Shown piece by piece: positions 40,679-43,570 of a stretch of DNA of 43,570 bases. The position numbers were made by a program, and so were the translations under genes. The DNA is from a virus. A model generated the notes under the pieces. The model was not told where the DNA came from, searched no databases, and worked only from the letters and a program-made list of their open reading frames with translations. The DNA lies in IMG/VR virus record IMGVR_UViG_3300018417_000016, positions 1-43,570 of that record. The stretch is one strand, 5' to 3'. Positions within the stretch are counted from its first letter, which is position 1; each line of letters starts with the position of its first letter.

Positions 40679-43570
40679 ATGTCAAAGATTTCAGAATTAG
40701 GTCCGATAAAAGGCGCCAATACCAGATCCGAGGACCTCTTTGTCATTGTTAACTTGATTCAGGGTGACGACGGTACAAAAAACATAACTCGAAAAGAGTT
40801 AGTTCAAGCCATTCAATATGAGATTTTTGATAGAATTACCATTACTGGTGGATCAATCAGCAACGTTACGATCAGAAATTCTCAGATCGACAACAACACA
40901 ATGAATCAAAACACCTTTACCAACGGTGATATCGAAGATACTGATATTGCTCGTGGTACTATGGATGGCACAGATATTCGTAATGTTGCTATTGCAAACT
41001 CTACGATTGAAGGCTCTGATTTCTCAGATGGTACTGGTAACAATAACGTCTTTACAAATACTATTGTAGATCAAGGCCAGTTAAATAATTCGACTGGTAA
41101 TAACGATACATTCACAAATTCTACAATTGATGACTCATTCTTCAATAACGTTACAATTGAAGGCGGTACTGCAAATAACCTTATCCTTACAAACATTCAA
41201 ATTGATGAGCTTATTCTTGAAGATGCTGTTATTTCTAACTCAGAGATGTTTGATACAGCGATCTCAAACAGCACTGTTGAGAACTCAACAATTTCTGGTA
41301 ACACTCAAATCTTTGACGTTGATATCGCTAATGCTGATATCCGTGATACAGATTTAGATAATGTTACAATTACAAATTCCAGATTTGCAAATGGCGATAT
41401 TTGGGATACTCGTATTGCTAACTCAGAAATTGTTGATACAACCGCAAACAATATTGTAATTACAAATTCTGAACTCAATGATAGTACAGCAAACAATGTT
41501 CAGATTACTAATTCTGATTTCTCAGATGGTACTGGTAACAATAACACATTTACTAATCCAACATTGCAAGACGCTACACTTACTGGTAGCATGGATCAAG
41601 TTGTTGCAACAAACATTACAATTTCATCTTCGACTTCTGATGGATTAGAACAAAACAGATCTAAAATTGAAAACTCAGATCTAAACGAAGTACGTATTGC
41701 TAACTCAACTATTGATGAGTCACAGCTTGCTGACTTCAATATGGAGCTTACAAAAACATTCGAAGCTCCAATCGATGAAGATTCTTACTTTGCTCTAAAG
41801 AACGTCAAAACTGGCGAAACTGAGCAAATGACATATCGTCAGCTTTATGACGAGTTTTCTAGAAAAACAAATAAAGCTCTTAAAGTGCATGTTGCTTCAG
41901 ATGGTGACGACGCAAATCCTGGTACTATTCTTCAGCCAGTTCGTACTCTAAAAAGAGCTGAAGAACTTTGTTTGGAAAAAGCGGGTGGATTGTTCGACCG
42001 TAATGACATTAATAATGCAGTTCATATTTCGGTAGGTCCTGGTACTTACTATGTTGATGAGCCAATTATGCTACCAGATGATTGTTCTATGACATCAACA
42101 GCTGGACAGTATGCAACAGTAATTCAAAAGAAAAAAGGTTGGGAGCGCACTAACGGTGTTCTAGTTGGATCTGGCTGTTATGTTCAAGGTTTCTCATACA
42201 TGAACTTCGAGGTTGATAACTTCGACCAGCCTGAAGGCGGATTTGCAATTGCTTATCGTCCAGGTGCTTTACTACGTCGTTCACCATATCTTCGTGACTC
42301 TACACAGCTTTCAAACTTTAATCGTTTAGACGTTGAGCCACCACTTAACCCATTTAACTCAAAAGGCACAATCCTTGACTTAGGTCAAGAATTCTATTTA
42401 GAAGTAGGACATAGTGCACAATCAAACTTTGAGATTGATGACGAAGTAACATTTTCAAGCGGTGCTTCAGGATATATTTCATATATTGACGATATCGATT
42501 CAAACCGTCAGATTTATGTACGTAATCTAAAAGGTAATGTAGAAGTCGGTGATCAGTTATTTGCTCAGCGTGGCGGTACAGGTACTATCGAATCAATCGG
42601 TATTGATGACTTCCCGAACAGACTAGTTGGTCGAGGTGGTGGTTGTCTACTTGCAGACAGAGCTGTTCTAGATACTGACTCACTTTATACATACGTACTT
42701 TGTTTTGGTTTCACACCTCGTACTCAAAACGGTACAGGTTACGTTGCTAAGAACGGTGCTGGTGTCAACGGTATCGGTTCATTGTCAATCTTTACTCGCC
42801 AAGCGTTCTTTGCTCTTGACGGCGGTCAAATGACATTGAACAACTCAGGTTCTCAGTTTGGTGACATCTCAATGCGTGCACGTGGTAGCACAGTAATTAT
42901 TAAGCCAGCTGAAGCTCCTAGAGATTCTGATAAGCAAGGTCTTAACTTAATTGCAAACACCACATTTGCTGATCAGCTTGATGAGAATTCACAAGATATC
43001 GTCGATAATATGGTATATTATCTTACTGCAAATACTACAACAGGATTTAATGGCGCGCCTGGTCTTGGCTATCAAGGTTATAATGCAGACAAGTGTTTCC
43101 GCGATACGGGCCTAATTATCGATAGTGCTTCATATGACGTCGCAACAAACGGTAACTACTGGGGTCGTTTAAACGGTATTACTTATCAATCACCAATCTC
43201 ATATGTTGTTGTTAATGAACAGCTTACAGAGACAGTTGGATCTGTTGAGCATATCAAAGAGTCAGTTGACTTTATCTTTGAAAATGCAAATACTCAAGTT
43301 CAATCGCGTTTGGATAGATCATTCGACGAAACAATTAACATTTTAAATAACGGCGAAGCCGCGGCAAACCCAATTATATTTGCTACAACTGACGATCAGC
43401 ATGCTGTTGCAGCTCGTGAGCTTGTTCAAGATAACAGAGATTTGATCATTAGCGAATTCGTTGATTGGATTGATAATAACGAAGAATTCTACGCATATGA
43501 TAGCGCCAAGTGTGAGCGCGACATTCAAGAGTACATTCTACCTGCAACGAAGTTTGACATGTTGCTGGAT
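40679..43570 (+). CDS. Very large beta-solenoid-like tail structural protein, 3' partial
   Basis: Open from the ATG at 40679 to the right edge: 964 codons without a stop. The start SKISELGPIKGANTRSEDLFVI and KNITRKELVQAI resembles virion proteins of marine T4-like phages. Residues about 50-350 form degenerate repeats with an Asn/Ser/Thr-Ile pattern (NSTIEGSDF, NVTIEGGTAN, DTDLDNVTITNS), expected for a right-handed beta-solenoid. After that comes a VASDGDDANPGTILQPVRTLKRAEE segment, the signature seen at the N-terminus of pectate-lyase-like helices. Likely a tail-spike or fibre that binds or cuts host polysaccharide, unless purely structural. C-terminus lies outside the window. Confidence 0.8.
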   Translation, partial: MSKISELGPIKGANTRSEDLFVIVNLIQGDDGTKNITRKELVQAIQYEIFDRITITGGSISNVTIRNSQIDNNTMNQNTFTNGDIEDTDIARGTMDGTDIRNVAIANSTIEGSDFSDGTGNNNVFTNTIVDQGQLNNSTGNNDTFTNSTIDDSFFNNVTIEGGTANNLILTNIQIDELILEDAVISNSEMFDTAISNSTVENSTISGNTQIFDVDIANADIRDTDLDNVTITNSRFANGDIWDTRIANSEIVDTTANNIVITNSELNDSTANNVQITNSDFSDGTGNNNTFTNPTLQDATLTGSMDQVVATNITISSSTSDGLEQNRSKIENSDLNEVRIANSTIDESQLADFNMELTKTFEAPIDEDSYFALKNVKTGETEQMTYRQLYDEFSRKTNKALKVHVASDGDDANPGTILQPVRTLKRAEELCLEKAGGLFDRNDINNAVHISVGPGTYYVDEPIMLPDDCSMTSTAGQYATVIQKKKGWERTNGVLVGSGCYVQGFSYMNFEVDNFDQPEGGFAIAYRPGALLRRSPYLRDSTQLSNFNRLDVEPPLNPFNSKGTILDLGQEFYLEVGHSAQSNFEIDDEVTFSSGASGYISYIDDIDSNRQIYVRNLKGNVEVGDQLFAQRGGTGTIESIGIDDFPNRLVGRGGGCLLADRAVLDTDSLYTYVLCFGFTPRTQNGTGYVAKNGAGVNGIGSLSIFTRQAFFALDGGQMTLNNSGSQFGDISMRARGSTVIIKPAEAPRDSDKQGLNLIANTTFADQLDENSQDIVDNMVYYLTANTTTGFNGAPGLGYQGYNADKCFRDTGLIIDSASYDVATNGNYWGRLNGITYQSPISYVVVNEQLTETVGSVEHIKESVDFIFENANTQVQSRLDRSFDETINILNNGEAAANPIIFATTDDQHAVAARELVQDNRDLIISEFVDWIDNNEEFYAYDSAKCERDIQEYILPATKFDMLLD
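41015..41047 (+). repeat. 33-bp perfect direct repeat, copy 1
   Basis: Identical to 41513-41545, 498 bases later and in the same reading frame. It encodes the SDFSDGTGNNN element of the solenoid repeats. Confidence 0.85.
41513..41545 (+). repeat. 33-bp perfect direct repeat, copy 2
   Basis: Second copy of the in-frame repeat. Recombination between copies would delete exactly 166 codons without breaking the frame. Confidence 0.85.

Noticed and set aside
41127-41357. Plus-strand ORF within the solenoid protein, in another frame
   Set aside because: Leu/Ser-rich frame created by the repeated Asn-Ser-Thr codons of the true reading frame.
1-43570. tRNA genes, CRISPR arrays, insertion sequences, integrase or attachment sites
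   Set aside because: None seen; intergenic gaps are too short and no transposase or integrase motif appears, consistent with a lytic phage.

Overview
This window is part of the genome of a T4-like myovirus (Tevenvirinae-related, of the divergent marine 'cyano/pelagi-T4' kind). It is AT-rich and tightly packed, with ATGA/TAATG overlaps at most gene junctions. It carries recognisable T4 replication proteins (gp42, gp45, gp44, gp62, RegA, DexA), an almost complete T4 baseplate set (gp26, gp54, gp48, gp53, gp27, gp5, gp25, gp6, gp7-like, gp8) and the head-completion protein gp4. T4-type late promoters (TATAAATA) stand before several operons. There are no photosynthesis genes. The host cannot be named from sequence; a marine heterotrophic Gram-negative bacterium is the best guess. 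No gene-free stretch exceeds about 110 bases, and I saw no tRNA, CRISPR array or insertion sequence.

Layout. (1) 1-6242, + strand: nucleotide and DNA modification. It holds dCMP hydroxymethylase (5' end cut by the window edge), dCMP deaminase, a GT-B-like glycosyltransferase, UDP-galactopyranose mutase, a cytosine-C5 methyltransferase, DexA exonuclease and a GT-A glycosyltransferase. (2) 6243-10122, +: sliding clamp, clamp loader, RegA and a trimeric-type dUTPase, with several small proteins between them, two of which look zinc-binding. (3) 10123-11749, +: a late-promoter operon of host-takeover type genes: small heat-shock protein, alternative oxidase and two small phasin-like proteins. (4) 11750-16389, - strand: tape measure, a short ORF probably reached by -1 frameshifting, gp26-like, gp54-like, a conserved structural protein and gp4. 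(5) 16446-32298, +: baseplate genes gp48 to gp8, including a lysozyme-bearing gp5, an adjacent M15 peptidase and a subtilase. (6) 32313-43570, +: a giant DUF4815-type baseplate/fibre protein, a self-cleaving S74 fibre, a glycine-rich adhesin-like protein and a very long beta-solenoid-like structural protein that runs off the right edge.

How it fits together. gp42 makes hydroxymethyl-dCMP, so the phage DNA probably contains hydroxymethylcytosine. The neighbouring glycosyltransferase and UDP-Galp mutase suggest that this base may carry an unusual sugar, possibly galactofuranose. Clamp and clamp-loader genes are separated by a hairpin that could lower loader expression. Late genes on the two strands start from a face-to-face pair of late promoters at 16397-16424. 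Highlights for a second look are the candidate sugar-hmC cassette, the phage alternative oxidase with all six iron ligands, and the T7 slippery heptamer with a Shine-Dalgarno-like element 10 nt upstream, just before the tape-measure gene.
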